Shown in pieces: positions 1 through 9,554 of a stretch of DNA of 64,000 nucleotides; the first letter of the stretch is position 1, and each line of letters begins with the position of its first letter. The DNA is from CAZUMJ01 sp964621605 (GTDB lineage: Bacteria; Actinomycetota; Acidimicrobiia; Acidimicrobiales; Iamiaceae), in NCBI GenBank assembly GCA_964621605.1, contig CAZUMJ010000004.1, forward strand, positions 58,552-122,551, read 5' to 3'. Both the position numbers and the translations under genes were made by a program. Under the pieces are notes generated by a model. The model saw only the letters and a program-made list of their open reading frames with translations. It searched no databases and was not told where the DNA came from.

Positions 1-393
1 CCACGCCCCCACCCGGTTCGTGACGGTCACCGGCACGCCCGCGAGACGAGCAACAGGAACCGTGAAGAGGGCGGCGGTGGTGAGCCTGGCATGCACGACA
101 TCGGGACGCCCGGCCAACAAGAAGCGGTACGCGGCACCCAGCCGGAGCACGGCGCGCGCCGCAGAGCCGCGGTGCTGTCGCTCGAGGCCGGCCACGAACG
201 TCGGGACGCCTGCATCGGCGAGGTCGGCCGCGAGCGGCCCTCCCCCGAGCAGCGCGAGCATGCGCACGTCGTGGCCGCGCCGATGCAACTCGATCGCCAC
301 TCGCACCAGCTGACGCTCCGCTCCTCCGACCTCGAGGGTGCCCGCCACCAACGCGACACGAAGGCGCGCGGCCGGCAGCACGGGCTCAGGCAT
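1..393 (-). CDS. Glycosyltransferase family 4, N-terminal part (runs off the window)
   Basis: Only the first 131 codons are present; the gene continues past base 1. The start ATG at 393 overlaps the asnB stop (ATGCCTGA), so translation is probably coupled. The N-terminus reads RVALVAGTLEVGGAERQLV, the Gly-rich strand-loop-helix typical of GT-B fold GT4 enzymes (GGAE motif). It is followed by the usual HRRGHDVRML segment and a VVHAR segment near residue 115. As a member of the family it would transfer a sugar from a nucleotide sugar to a growing glycan on the cytoplasmic side. It is the last visible gene of the glycan operon that starts near 6656. Donor and acceptor cannot be told from this fragment. 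Confidence 0.85.
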   Translation of the reverse strand, partial: MPEPVLPAARLRVALVAGTLEVGGAERQLVRVAIELHRRGHDVRMLALLGGGPLAADLADAGVPTFVAGLERQHRGSAARAVLRLGAAYRFLLAGRPDVVHARLTTAALFTVPVARLAGVPVTVTNRVGAW

Positions 394-2233
394 TCCGTTC
401 GAGCCACCCGGCGAGCACGAGGAGCATCCACGCGGCATGCCCCACCCCCTTGCCCGCAAGCAGCTCGTCGAGCACGGCGCTCGTGGCCTCGGCGCGCAGA
501 GGCGCCGGCGGTGACCGGAAGAGCTCGACGAGCTCGGGGCGCCGTTCGAACGCCCGTGGCAGCCACTCGCCGATCGGGAAGGAGAACCCCTGCTTCTTAC
601 GATGGAGGAAGTCGTCCGCGAAGCCACGCTCGGCGAGCAGCGCCTTGAGCGGCCACTTGCGCACGCCGTCGCGCACCTTCACCGACGCCGGCATGCGTCC
701 CGCCAGCCGGGCGACGTGTGCGCCCAGGAGCGGGACGCGAGCCTCCAGCGACACGGCCATGGTCGCCCGGTCGACCTTCGTGAGGATGTCAGCGGGAAGG
801 TACTGCTCGATGTCGACGCGCATGGCTGCGTCGAGCGCCGCCGCCTTGTTCCACGGCATCGGTCGATGATCTGCAGCGACGAGGGGTGGAAGCGCCCCCG
901 CGGGCGTCCCGATCAGCTCTTCGACTCGCGCGTACGACTGCACGACGAGCATGCCGGCCGCGCCGAAACCCCCACGGTCGAGCTCGTCCACTGAGCGGCC
1001 GGCGATGGTGACCACCCGGCGGCCGACGCGGGCCGGCACCCGCGCGACCTGACGGACCAGCGCGCGGGGTAGGGCGTCGACCAGCGCCGCGCTGCGCGCG
1101 AAGTCGTACCGGGCATACCCGGCGAAGAGCTCGTCGCCGCCGTCCCCGCTCAACACGACGCGCAGCTCGCCGGCCGCGACCTCTGAGACGAGCATCGTGG
1201 GAATCGCGCTGAAGTCGCCGAAGGGCTCGTCGTACACATCCACGACACGGTCGCAGAGCCGGTCGAAGTCGGACTCGTGGAGCTCGGTGACGGTGAGGTC
1301 GACGTCGAGGTGGCGGGCCGCTTCTTCCATGAAGGGGCGCTCGTCGTTGCCGGTGCCGGGCACGCTGATCCCGAACGCCTTGATGCCCGGGTGCAGATCG
1401 CTCGCAACGGCCGAGACCAGCGTCGAATCGATGCCACCGGACAGGAAGACGCCGAGCGGACGATCGGAGATGAGCTGACGCTCGACGGACTTCTCCACGG
1501 CGAAACGGGTACGCCCGAGCCAGTCATCTTCGGGGAGGTCGGGCTGTGGTGGCACCGGCTGGTGGAACTGCTCGACGGTCACCGACCGCAGCGTCTCGAG
1601 ATCGAACACCTCGACGGTGCCGCAGGGAACCCGTCGGACGTTGCGCCACGGGCTCAACGGCTCAGGCACGTACTGGTAGCGCAGGTACAGCGCGAGCGCC
1701 ACGTCGTCGTAACCGTCGCGGAGCGAGCCCAACTCGCGCAGCGCCTTCGGCTCTGACGCGAACGAGACATGTCCCGGTGTGGCACGAACGAACAGCGGCT
1801 TCACGCCGAACTCGTCGCGCGCGAGGACCAGCCGACCGGCCCGACGATCGACCACCGCCACCGCGAAGATGCCATCGAGAAACCCGAACGCGGCCACCCC
1901 GAACTCGAGGTAGCAGGCGAGCACCACCTCGGTGTCGCACGTCGTGGCGAACTCGTGACCCCGTGCTCGCAGCCGGGTGCGGAGATCGTCGGTGTTGTAG
2001 ATCTCGCCGTTGAAGATGACCCCGACGTCGTCGCGCCAGAACGGCTGGCGGCCCTGCGCGGGGTCGCGGATCGCCAAGCGGCACATGCCCCATGCCCCGT
2101 GCCCTTCGATGCCGGCGGCGAACTCGTCGTCGGGGCCGCGATGCCGCATCACCTTGACGGCCCGATCGACGGTCGATGTCGCGGCCGGGACGTCAACCCG
2201 ATCGGTTTCGAAGATCCCTACGATCCCGCACAT
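386..2233 (-). CDS. asnB: Asparagine synthase (glutamine-hydrolysing), AsnB type
   Basis: 615 residues. The reading frame is open further upstream, but the start is set by the N-terminal MCGIVG, in which Cys2 becomes the amidotransferase nucleophile after Met removal. The class II glutaminase domain includes NGEIYN near residue 75. The synthetase domain carries the PP-loop SGGIDS near residue 264 and SGDGGDELFAGY further on. The reaction uses ATP, glutamine and a carboxylate. In asparagine metabolism the product is asparagine, but AsnB paralogues inside polysaccharide clusters often amidate a sugar uronate or another cell-surface acceptor. It sits between two GT4 genes, and with a nucleotide-sugar dehydrogenase in the same operon, glycan amidation is a reasonable inference. 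Confidence 0.93.
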   Translation of the reverse strand: MCGIVGIFETDRVDVPAATSTVDRAVKVMRHRGPDDEFAAGIEGHGAWGMCRLAIRDPAQGRQPFWRDDVGVIFNGEIYNTDDLRTRLRARGHEFATTCDTEVVLACYLEFGVAAFGFLDGIFAVAVVDRRAGRLVLARDEFGVKPLFVRATPGHVSFASEPKALRELGSLRDGYDDVALALYLRYQYVPEPLSPWRNVRRVPCGTVEVFDLETLRSVTVEQFHQPVPPQPDLPEDDWLGRTRFAVEKSVERQLISDRPLGVFLSGGIDSTLVSAVASDLHPGIKAFGISVPGTGNDERPFMEEAARHLDVDLTVTELHESDFDRLCDRVVDVYDEPFGDFSAIPTMLVSEVAAGELRVVLSGDGGDELFAGYARYDFARSAALVDALPRALVRQVARVPARVGRRVVTIAGRSVDELDRGGFGAAGMLVVQSYARVEELIGTPAGALPPLVAADHRPMPWNKAAALDAAMRVDIEQYLPADILTKVDRATMAVSLEARVPLLGAHVARLAGRMPASVKVRDGVRKWPLKALLAERGFADDFLHRKKQGFSFPIGEWLPRAFERRPELVELFRSPPAPLRAEATSAVLDELLAGKGVGHAAWMLLVLAGWLERNA

Positions 2234-2308
2234 GTCGGCCTCCTGAGTCGGGCATAGGTCCGGGCGGCCGACCACGCCGCGCCCTGAAGACGGGGAGATG
2301 GGTGCACG

Positions 2309-3412
2309 TCAGCCCAGCGATCCTACGAGGGCGCGCAACTCGTGGATGACCGCTTCCTGGCTCGGACAACGCGCTTGACGCGCCGCGCCGCGTGCAGGGT
2401 CGACGCCATCGCGCGCGTCGTCGAGTGCAGCGGTGAGCGCAGCTGCGATTGCCGACTGGTCACCCGCAGGGACGACTCGGCCTTCGTCGCCGACGAGCTC
2501 TGCCACGTCGCCCACATCGGTCGCGACGACGCCGAGACCACGCGCCAGCGCCTCGAGCACGGCCCGGGGGAGGCTTTCCGCATGAGAGGTGTGCAGCAGC
2601 ACGTCGGATCCGTCGTAGTCCTCGGGCGTGAGGGAATGCCCGCTCACCACCGTCACCCGACCGTGCAGGTCGAGGGCACTGACATGGCGCGTCAGGGCGA
2701 CGCTCCGGCTGGTGTAGATGGTCGCCACCCAGTCATCACGTGTCGCGAGGGACGCCAGGACCTGGAGCGCGTCGGGGTGCCCCTTCTCGGAGCGGTCCGT
2801 GCCGACGATGATGATGCGCACGGTGTCACGTGCCCCACGCGGCGGGAGCGGGCTCAGCCAGGCCTCGTCGACCCCGCTCCAAATGGTGATCGAACGTGAC
2901 GGCTCGATGCCGACAGCATCGACGAGCATGCGCCTGGCCGCGTGCGAGTTCGCGACGTACCGGTCGACCCGCGGGCTGGTGACACGGTCGACCAGGTTGT
3001 GCCACGGACGACGCCAGGTGTCGAGGCCTCGCTGCGCGGACAACACCAGCGGTCGCCGACCCTGGCGGTCTTGCACGCTCGCCTTGCGCACGGCCACGCG
3101 GATCAGCAACGACCAACGCAAGCCGAACGGCCAGACCACCGTGGGGCGCAGGCTGCGCAGCGTGCGCAACGCGCCCGCAAGGCCCTGCACCCGGATGAGG
3201 GGAACATCGAGACGATCGGCGAGTTGGCTCACGGCCCCGTGGCCATGGTCTCGCGCGATCACGACGAAGTCGCCGCCGCGTGCACGGTCTGCGGCAGCCA
3301 GTTCGAGGGTGCTGCGCTCCGCGCCCCCGAGGCCACCCGAGCCGACGAGAAGCGCCACGATCAGCCCGCGCTCGTCGCGGGGATAGACCGGGTGGGGACG
3401 GGCGTGGGTCAC
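2309..3412 (-). CDS. Glycosyltransferase family 4
   Basis: 367 residues from a GTG at 3412 that overlaps the previous stop (GTGA). The frame stays open upstream, but there it runs through the neighbouring gene. The N-terminal half has the GSGGLGGAERSTLELA loop. The C-terminal half has the nucleotide-sugar site of GT-B enzymes: IIIVGTDRSEKGHPDAL, then HTSHAESLPRAVLEALARG, the E-x7-E region that binds the donor. There is no signal peptide or membrane helix, so it is cytosolic or membrane-peripheral. It belongs to the minus-strand glycan operon. The sugar specificity is unknown. Confidence 0.88.
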   Translation of the reverse strand: MTHARPHPVYPRDERGLIVALLVGSGGLGGAERSTLELAAADRARGGDFVVIARDHGHGAVSQLADRLDVPLIRVQGLAGALRTLRSLRPTVVWPFGLRWSLLIRVAVRKASVQDRQGRRPLVLSAQRGLDTWRRPWHNLVDRVTSPRVDRYVANSHAARRMLVDAVGIEPSRSITIWSGVDEAWLSPLPPRGARDTVRIIIVGTDRSEKGHPDALQVLASLATRDDWVATIYTSRSVALTRHVSALDLHGRVTVVSGHSLTPEDYDGSDVLLHTSHAESLPRAVLEALARGLGVVATDVGDVAELVGDEGRVVPAGDQSAIAAALTAALDDARDGVDPARGAARQARCPSQEAVIHELRALVGSLG

Positions 3413-4347
3413 CGTGTGACCACCCGGTGCAGCACGCGGCGCGGACCGGCCATAGGCGTGCGCGCGAACCGACAGGCATCGATGAAGGTGACCTCCGTCG
3501 TCCCGCTGATGGTGTGGAAGCCGTTGCGATGCCGCCACGTGCGTGGGGGCACGACCTCCGCAAGGGGAGCTTCCTCGAAGACCCGTCCGTCGAAGGTCAC
3601 CTCGTGGAACATGATGCCGCGGCCGTAGTCGGTGCGTCCGTCCTGCGCAGGACGGACGAGCCTCCCGTCGGAGATGCGCACCAACGGCCCCGCCGGCCGT
3701 CGGCAGTGAGCCGGCGCATCGGAGCGCACCCGTCGTTCCCGCCAGCGGCCGAACAGGTCGGCTGCGATGAACACGCGAAAGCGAGGGTCGCGACCACCCG
3801 GGTCGACACCCATGAGCACCCACTCACCGTCCAACTGCCCGAGCGTCGGGTCGGTGAGCGGCGGCACGCCTTGCAGTCGACCGGCACGCGTCCAGCGGGT
3901 GGGTGACTCGCCGATGTACATGGGCACCCCGTCGTCGGCCGAGGTGTCGGGGACGCAGACGAGGTGATCGCCATCGACCACGACGGTGGGGTAGGCCAGG
4001 TGCCGGTCGGGCTCCGCGATCGCCACGGTCTGCTCGGCGAACCCGGCGGGGTCGTAGCGCACCGCGGCGATCACGCCACGGCCCAACAACGGCTGGTAGA
4101 GCTCATGGAGGACCCAGGTCTCGCCCTGCCAGATGAAGGCACGGGGATCGGCGACGAAGCGCCCCGGACCCCCGCCCTCAAGCCACTGAATGCGTGTCGC
4201 GGTGGGGAAGTGGCCCTCGCGCAACAGCGTCTCGACCACCTCGTCGACTCCCATCGGGAGCGCGCCGATGACCCACTCGCGCTCGATGAAGGCACCGAAA
4301 GCGAGACGGCCCGCCGACCGACGGAGATCAGACGGAATCGGAGTCAA
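3409..4347 (-). CDS. GINT1 N-terminal-domain-like / beta-propeller (GH43-like) protein of a glycan cluster
   Basis: About 312 residues. The frame is open well upstream, but that part overlaps the GNAT gene. The most likely start is TTG 4347, which overlaps the end of the GNAT gene; the true start could be an in-frame ATG further in. The protein shows repeated beta-strand blocks typical of five-bladed propellers: PRAFIWQGETWVLHE, AYPTVVVDGDHLVCVPD, WTRAGRLQGVPPLTDPTL, then PAGPLVRISDGRLVRPAQD and YGRGIMFHEV. This pattern matches proteins annotated with the glucosamine inositolphosphorylceramide transferase 1 N-terminal domain, which are common in bacterial polysaccharide loci. Catalytic activity is not established for that domain. 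The position in an operon with glycosyltransferases supports a role in glycan assembly or modification. Confidence 0.65.
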   Translation of the reverse strand: MTPIPSDLRRSAGRLAFGAFIEREWVIGALPMGVDEVVETLLREGHFPTATRIQWLEGGGPGRFVADPRAFIWQGETWVLHELYQPLLGRGVIAAVRYDPAGFAEQTVAIAEPDRHLAYPTVVVDGDHLVCVPDTSADDGVPMYIGESPTRWTRAGRLQGVPPLTDPTLGQLDGEWVLMGVDPGGRDPRFRVFIAADLFGRWRERRVRSDAPAHCRRPAGPLVRISDGRLVRPAQDGRTDYGRGIMFHEVTFDGRVFEEAPLAEVVPPRTWRHRNGFHTISGTTEVTFIDACRFARTPMAGPRRVLHRVVTR

Positions 4348-5344
4348 GGTAGGAGAAATACCACGCGGACGGATCGAAGGCTTCGAGTAGCTCTGGCTTG
4401 CGGCGGTTGAACACGCGAACGCCGGCAAAGACTCGTACGGGCTGCAACGCTGCCGGCGCCCGCAGGAACCCGGCCCGACGAAAGTACAGCTGGTTCGGCG
4501 CGAAGCGCGGGTTCCAGGCCAACGCGACGCGGCACCCTCGGCGCCGAGCAACGCTGAGCATGCCCCGCAGCAAGTTGGCACCGCTCCGTTCTGCAGCGGG
4601 ATCGACGAGCAGGTCGAGGACTTGCCCGACACGCTGGCCGTACCGTCGCCCGACCGCCAGCGCGCCGAAGCCGACCAGGCGACCGCGCTCGAACGCCCCG
4701 AGCCTGACGTAGTCGACGTCTGGGCGCTCATCGAGCCTCCAGCGCAAGAACGCGTAGTCACGCACGGCCGTGACGCGGAGTTGCGCGGCGATCCGATGCC
4801 ACAGGAGCTCGACCGACTCGGGCACCTCGGAGAGCTCGACGATGCCGTGCACCCCGACGGCACCGGCACCTCGATGCAACCCGGGCGCCGCGACGGCGGC
4901 GGTTGGGAGCGGACGGACGACGAGCGGCACCGGTCCGAGCGACTCCCATCCCAACGATTCGAAGAAGCCGGGTGCCGCGACCTCGTTGGGGAACCCGTAG
5001 ACCGCTTGCACGTTGCGCTCGGCGAGGCGCGTGTACACGTCCTCTGCGAGCCGGAGGTACAGCCCACGCCCCTTCCATGCCTCATCCGTCATCACGTCGA
5101 GGGACTGCACGGCAGACACCTCGCTGCCGCGGATGGAAAGGCGACGAGGGACGACCGCGTAGTGCACACCGAGGCCACCCGCGTCGTTTCGAATCCCACG
5201 CGTCATGCCCGCACCCGCCGGACCGTGCAGATACTGCCAACGCAATGCGTCGAGCGTGCGTGAACGGTCAGCGTCCGCGAAGAGCTGCTGCACAGCCGTC
5301 AGGTAGGCATCGTCGGGCGGGTCGCCCCAGACCTGCTCCGTCAT
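4328..5344 (-). CDS. GNAT-family N-acetyltransferase
   Basis: 338 residues from ATG 5344. The N-terminal half has the GNAT acetyl-CoA core: SLDVMTDEAWKGRGLYLRLA is motif A with the R/Q-x-x-G-x-G/A pyrophosphate loop, followed by VQAVYGFPNEVAAPGFFESLGW. The C-terminal half contains a second region of similar kind (YVRLGAFERGRLVGFGAL), so this may be a double-GNAT or FemAB-like fold. Such enzymes in glycan loci usually acetylate amino sugars. It lies 55 bp downstream of the nucleotide-sugar dehydrogenase gene and overlaps the gene that follows. The substrate is unknown. Confidence 0.8.
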   Translation of the reverse strand: MTEQVWGDPPDDAYLTAVQQLFADADRSRTLDALRWQYLHGPAGAGMTRGIRNDAGGLGVHYAVVPRRLSIRGSEVSAVQSLDVMTDEAWKGRGLYLRLAEDVYTRLAERNVQAVYGFPNEVAAPGFFESLGWESLGPVPLVVRPLPTAAVAAPGLHRGAGAVGVHGIVELSEVPESVELLWHRIAAQLRVTAVRDYAFLRWRLDERPDVDYVRLGAFERGRLVGFGALAVGRRYGQRVGQVLDLLVDPAAERSGANLLRGMLSVARRRGCRVALAWNPRFAPNQLYFRRAGFLRAPAALQPVRVFAGVRVFNRRKPELLEAFDPSAWYFSYLDSDSV

Positions 5345-5399
5345 CGCACAGCCTGCACCTCACCCGCCGCACGGGTGAGCAACCGCGCGGACGGATCTG

Positions 5400-6656
5400 T
5401 CACAGGTGCTCGACGTTGGGCGCCGGCGCGAAGCGGTGACGGGTGTCGAGCACGCGCGGCGCCAAGCGGGCGATGCGGCCAAGGTCGAACACATCGTGGT
5501 CGGTCACCAACACGACGAGGTCGGCGTTCGCCAGCTCGTCGTCGGTGTCCTCGACCATCTTGATCCGCGGGTCGACGTGGCGGGTGTCGATGTGCGGGTC
5601 GACGGCGCGAACCTCCGCGCCCAACCCCAGCAGCTTCTGGAGGATCGGCGTGGCCGGAGACTCACGGGCATCGCCGGTGTTGCGCTTGTACGCCAAACCC
5701 AACACGAGGACACGAGCGTCCTTCAGGGCGCGACCCGCGGCGTTCATGGCGAGCAGCGCGCGCTGCACGACGTAGTCGGGCATGTGCTCGTTCACGTCGT
5801 TTGCGAGCTCGACGAAGCGGAACTGCCGACCGAGCGAACGCTCGACCCGCCAGGAGAGGTAGCTCGGGTCGACCGGGAGGCAGTGCCCACCGACGCCGGG
5901 CCCGGGGAAGAACGGCATGAAGCCGAACGGCTTGCTCGACGCGGCCTCGACCGCCTCCCACACATCGATGTCGAGCTCGGCAGCGAACATCGCCAGCTCG
6001 TTCACCAGCGCGATGTTCACGTGGCGGAAGGTGTTCTCGAGCAGCTTCGTCAGCTCGGCGATGCGGCAGTTTGCGACAGGCACGGTCGTGTCGATGACCG
6101 AGTCGTAGAAGTCCTTGACGGCAGTCCGCGAGGCATCGTCGATTCCGGACACGACCTTCGGGGTGTTCACGAACGTCCAGGTCGGGTTGCCCGGGTCGAT
6201 ACGCTCGGGGCTGTACCCGAGGTGGAAGTCGGCACCAGCCCGCAGGCCGGAGCCCTCCTCCAGCATCGGGGCCACCAGCTCTTCGGTCGTCCCCGGGTAG
6301 GTCGTGGACTCGAGCACCACCGTCACACCGGGGCGCATGTGCCGGGCGAGCACCTCCGCCGCGCTCTCGATGAAGGAGAGATCGGGGATGCCGTCGCGAA
6401 GCGGGGTGGGCACGGTGATCACCGCGACGTCGAAGCCGTCGAGCACGGCATCGTCAGACGACGCCACATAGCGACCGCTGTCGACCGCGGCTTGCAACTG
6501 CGGCGAAGGGATGTCCTCGATGTAGGAGTTGCCCGCGTTGAGACGCCCGACCTTCTCGTCGTCAAGTTCGTACCCGACGACGTCGTGACCGACGTCGACA
6601 GCCCGCATCGCAAGCGGGAGCCCGACGTAGCCTTGACCGACGACGACCAACTTCAT
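5400..6656 (-). CDS. Nucleotide-sugar dehydrogenase (UDP-glucose / UDP-ManNAc dehydrogenase family)
   Basis: 418 residues, ATG 6656 with AAAGGGAAG just upstream. The N-terminus MKLVVVGQGYVGLPLA is the NAD-binding Rossmann motif. The central region contains the catalytic signature GPGVGGHCLPVDPSYL with the active-site Cys, preceded by the Lys/Asn helix AELTKLLENTFRHVNIA. The C-terminal domain has LGLAYKRNTGDARESPA, the UDP-binding region. The enzyme oxidises C6 of a UDP-hexose twice to give a uronic acid, using NAD. The sequence is closer in feel to the WecC/WbpA/VipA branch than to plant-type UDP-glucose dehydrogenase, but the substrate cannot be fixed here. It is the first gene of the glycan operon. 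A TACACT -10-like element lies near 6725-6730, without a clear -35. Confidence 0.92.
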   Translation of the reverse strand: MKLVVVGQGYVGLPLAMRAVDVGHDVVGYELDDEKVGRLNAGNSYIEDIPSPQLQAAVDSGRYVASSDDAVLDGFDVAVITVPTPLRDGIPDLSFIESAAEVLARHMRPGVTVVLESTTYPGTTEELVAPMLEEGSGLRAGADFHLGYSPERIDPGNPTWTFVNTPKVVSGIDDASRTAVKDFYDSVIDTTVPVANCRIAELTKLLENTFRHVNIALVNELAMFAAELDIDVWEAVEAASSKPFGFMPFFPGPGVGGHCLPVDPSYLSWRVERSLGRQFRFVELANDVNEHMPDYVVQRALLAMNAAGRALKDARVLVLGLAYKRNTGDARESPATPILQKLLGLGAEVRAVDPHIDTRHVDPRIKMVEDTDDELANADLVVLVTDHDVFDLGRIARLAPRVLDTRHRFAPAPNVEHL

Positions 6657-6785
6657 GCGACTTCCCTTTCTGAATGGTCGTTCACGGACACCCGATGCGG
6701 ATGGCTACCGACGACCGGCCCGAGAGTGTAGGAAAAATTGGGCCCGCCGTGGGCGCATGGACACGGTTTCTCGCGTCGCCCGAGG

Positions 6786-7817
6786 TCAGACGAGGCGAAC
6801 CTGCCCTTGTCCACGCTCGATCCGGCCCACCTCGACCGCTCGCTGGCCCGACGCACGCAACACGTCGAGCGCGCGGTGCGCGTCCTCGGCCGGGACCACG
6901 ACGATCATGCCGATGCCGAGGTTGAACACCTTCGCCATCTCCTCGTCGCTGATCGTGCCGTGCCGTTGGATCTCGAGGAAGATGCGCGGCATCTCCCAGG
7001 AACGGCGCTCGACCACGGCATCAACGTGGCGAGGCAGCACCCGCACGAGGTTCCCGGGGATGCCCCCACCGGTGATGTGGGCGACCGCACGCACGTCGAC
7101 CGCGCGCAACAGGGCGGACACGGCCGGGGCGTAGATGACCGACGGGACGAGGAGTTCGTCTGCGAGGGAGTGTGGGGCCCCTTCGTACGCTGGGCCGTCG
7201 AGCGGCAGGCCCGCCACCTCGAGCAGCACCCGGCGGGCGAGCGAGTACCCGTTCGAGCGAAGCCCCGGGGACGGGAGCCCGATCAGGACGTCACCGGCAC
7301 CGACACGCTCACCGGAGACCAGGCGGTCGCGCTCCGCGACCCCGACGGCGAAACCGACAAGGTCGAACTCGCCGGGCTCCATCGCACCCGGGTGCTCGGC
7401 CATCTCACCGCCGACGAGCGCACACCCAGCCTGGCGGCAACCTTCGGCGACACCTGCCACCAACGCCTCGATGTGGTCGGGATCGAGGCGGCCGACCGCG
7501 ATGTAGTCGAGGAAGAAGAGCGGCTCTGCACCCTGGCAGACGAGATCGTCGACGCACATCGCGACGAGGTCCAACCCGATGCTGTCGAACCGCCCGACGG
7601 CCTGCGCCACAAGGGCCTTCGTGCCCACGCCATCGGTCGAGGACACGAGCACCGGACGTCGGAACCGGTGCGCGGGAAACTCGAACAGCCCGCCGAACCC
7701 TCCGATGTCACCGATCACCTCGGGCCGGAACGTGGAGCGGACGTGCTCCTTGATGCGTTCGACCGCTTGCTCGCCGGCCGCGATGTCGACACCGGCTGCT
7801 TCGTACGTCTCACCCAT
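6786..7817 (-). CDS. purM: Phosphoribosylformylglycinamidine cyclo-ligase (AIR synthetase)
   Basis: 343 residues. It catalyses ATP-dependent ring closure of FGAM to AIR, step 5 of purine synthesis. The recognisable blocks are DIGGFGGLFEF, VSSTDGVGTKALVA, LDLVAMCVDDLVCQGAEPLF and GCALVGGEMAEHPG, followed by the PurM C-terminal HITGGGIPGNLVRVLP. Length and motif order are normal. It starts 3 bp after the purF stop, so the two are in one operon. Confidence 0.97.
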   Translation of the reverse strand: MGETYEAAGVDIAAGEQAVERIKEHVRSTFRPEVIGDIGGFGGLFEFPAHRFRRPVLVSSTDGVGTKALVAQAVGRFDSIGLDLVAMCVDDLVCQGAEPLFFLDYIAVGRLDPDHIEALVAGVAEGCRQAGCALVGGEMAEHPGAMEPGEFDLVGFAVGVAERDRLVSGERVGAGDVLIGLPSPGLRSNGYSLARRVLLEVAGLPLDGPAYEGAPHSLADELLVPSVIYAPAVSALLRAVDVRAVAHITGGGIPGNLVRVLPRHVDAVVERRSWEMPRIFLEIQRHGTISDEEMAKVFNLGIGMIVVVPAEDAHRALDVLRASGQRAVEVGRIERGQGQVRLV

Positions 7818-7820
7818 GCG

Positions 7821-9389
7821 TCACGCGCCCCGACGCGCGTCGTCGGCGGGCAGCAGCCCGTCTGCGAGGTCGAGCAACTGGGGCTGTTCCTCGACGGGCA
7901 GCCCGTCAAGCGGATCGCAGGCGCTCTTCTCGAGCACACCCTTGCGCAGGGTCACGGGCACCTCCACCGGGTACTCGCCTGTGAAACAGGCCGTGCAGAA
8001 CCCGGCACCGGCCGCGCCAGTCGCGCTGACCAACCGGTCGAGCGTGATGTACGCCAGCGAGTCGACGTCGAGGTACTCGCGAATCTCGGTCAGCTCGAGG
8101 TTCGCCGCAAGCAGCTCGGACCGATTGCCGGTGTCGATCCCGTAGAAGCACGGCCACTTGATGGGCGGCGACGACAGCCGCAGGTGGACCTCGACCGCGC
8201 CCGCCTCGCGCAACATGCCAACGAGTTGCTTCTGTGTGGTGCCCCGCACGACCGAGTCGTCGACGACCACGACCCGCTTGCCCGCGATGTTCTCGCGCAG
8301 CGGGTTGAGCTTCATGCGCACCCCAAGCGCACGCATGCGCTGGCTCGGCGCGATGAACGTGCGGCCGATGTACCGGTTCTTCACAAGGCCCTGGCCGTAC
8401 GGGATGCCCGACGCTCGCGCGTAGCCCTCGGCCGCTGGCAGCCCGGACTCGGGGACACCCATGACCATGTCGGCCTGGACCGGCGCCTGCTCGGCCAGCA
8501 ACTCGCCCATGCGCACCCGTGCATGGTGGACGCTGCGGCCGTACAACCGGCTATCGGGGCGAGCGAAGTAGACGAACTCGAACAAGCACAGCCTCGGCTC
8601 GATGCGTTCGCGGGGGAAGACCGTCGTGGAATGCACGCCGTCCGCATCGATCACCACGAGCTCGCCCGGGTCGAGCTCGCGGACGAAGTGCGCACCGACG
8701 ATGTCGAGTGCGGGCGACTCCGACGCCAGCACCCAACCGCCGTTCTCGAGGCGCCCGAGGCACAGGGGACGGATGCCGTTGGGGTCGCGGACGCCGATCA
8801 CGCGATCGGCGTCCATCAACACGAACGAAAAGGCCCCTTGCAGGCGCGGCAGGACCGCGGCGAGGGCTTGCTCGAGTGCATCGGGCGGCAGGCTGCCGTC
8901 GGCCGCAACGTGCCCTTCGAGCTCGATCAGCAACAGCTCGGCGACGAGGTCGGAATCGGAGGTGATGACTCCGGGCAACATGCCCGCGTCGTCGGCGAGC
9001 GCCTCGGTGTTCACGAGGTTGCCGTTGTGGCCGAGGGCGAACCCCGTCGGCCCGACAGCCCGGTACACCGGTTGCGCGTTGCGCCACGTCGACGACCCCG
9101 TCGTCGAGTAGCGGGTGTGCCCGATGGCCTGGAACCCGGTGAGGGGAGCGAGGGTGCGCTCGTCGAAGACGTTCGACACCAGGCCCATGTCCTTCACGAC
9201 GGTGATGTCGTCGCCATCGCTGACGGCCATGCCCGCAGCTTCTTGACCGCGGTGCTGGAGCGCGTACAGGCCGAGATAGGTCAGGTGAGCGACCGGCTGC
9301 CCCGGTGCCCGCACCCCGAAGACGCCACAGGCCTCTTTCGGAGTGTCGTCATCGGGGTCGGCGACGCGTTGGTCGTCGTCGAGCTGCAC
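7821..9389 (-). CDS. purF: Amidophosphoribosyltransferase
   Basis: About 522 residues from GTG 9389; the frame is open up to 9533, but an upstream start would crowd the divergent gene. It converts PRPP and glutamine to phosphoribosylamine, the first committed purine step. The mature nucleophile is the Cys of ACGVFGV after a short propeptide ending in PKEA. The glutaminase part includes LQHRGQEAAG and GHNGNLVN. The PRPP loop is VVVVDDSVVRGTT. Cysteines in RLCLFEF, KWPCFYG and GFCTACFTGEY match the four [4Fe-4S] ligands of the Bacillus-type enzyme, so an oxygen-sensitive cluster is expected. Confidence 0.96.
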   Translation of the reverse strand: MQLDDDQRVADPDDDTPKEACGVFGVRAPGQPVAHLTYLGLYALQHRGQEAAGMAVSDGDDITVVKDMGLVSNVFDERTLAPLTGFQAIGHTRYSTTGSSTWRNAQPVYRAVGPTGFALGHNGNLVNTEALADDAGMLPGVITSDSDLVAELLLIELEGHVAADGSLPPDALEQALAAVLPRLQGAFSFVLMDADRVIGVRDPNGIRPLCLGRLENGGWVLASESPALDIVGAHFVRELDPGELVVIDADGVHSTTVFPRERIEPRLCLFEFVYFARPDSRLYGRSVHHARVRMGELLAEQAPVQADMVMGVPESGLPAAEGYARASGIPYGQGLVKNRYIGRTFIAPSQRMRALGVRMKLNPLRENIAGKRVVVVDDSVVRGTTQKQLVGMLREAGAVEVHLRLSSPPIKWPCFYGIDTGNRSELLAANLELTEIREYLDVDSLAYITLDRLVSATGAAGAGFCTACFTGEYPVEVPVTLRKGVLEKSACDPLDGLPVEEQPQLLDLADGLLPADDARRGA

Positions 9390-9554
9390 GTCCCCATGAT
9401 CGCACGGCCGGGACCCGTTTCCACCATTCCCTCCGGATCCCCCGTGCACTCGCTTCCTCAAGCCGCCTCGTTGCCCCCGACTACCATCCCGAGCCGTGCC
9501 GAACCCACCCTCACGCGCGAGCGGCGTTGTCACATGGGTGGCGGAGACTCACTG

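Noticed and set aside
5180..5205. A T-loop-like GTTTCGAATCCCACGC inside the GNAT gene
   Set aside because: No acceptor, D or anticodon arm surrounds it, and it lies in a clearly coding frame.
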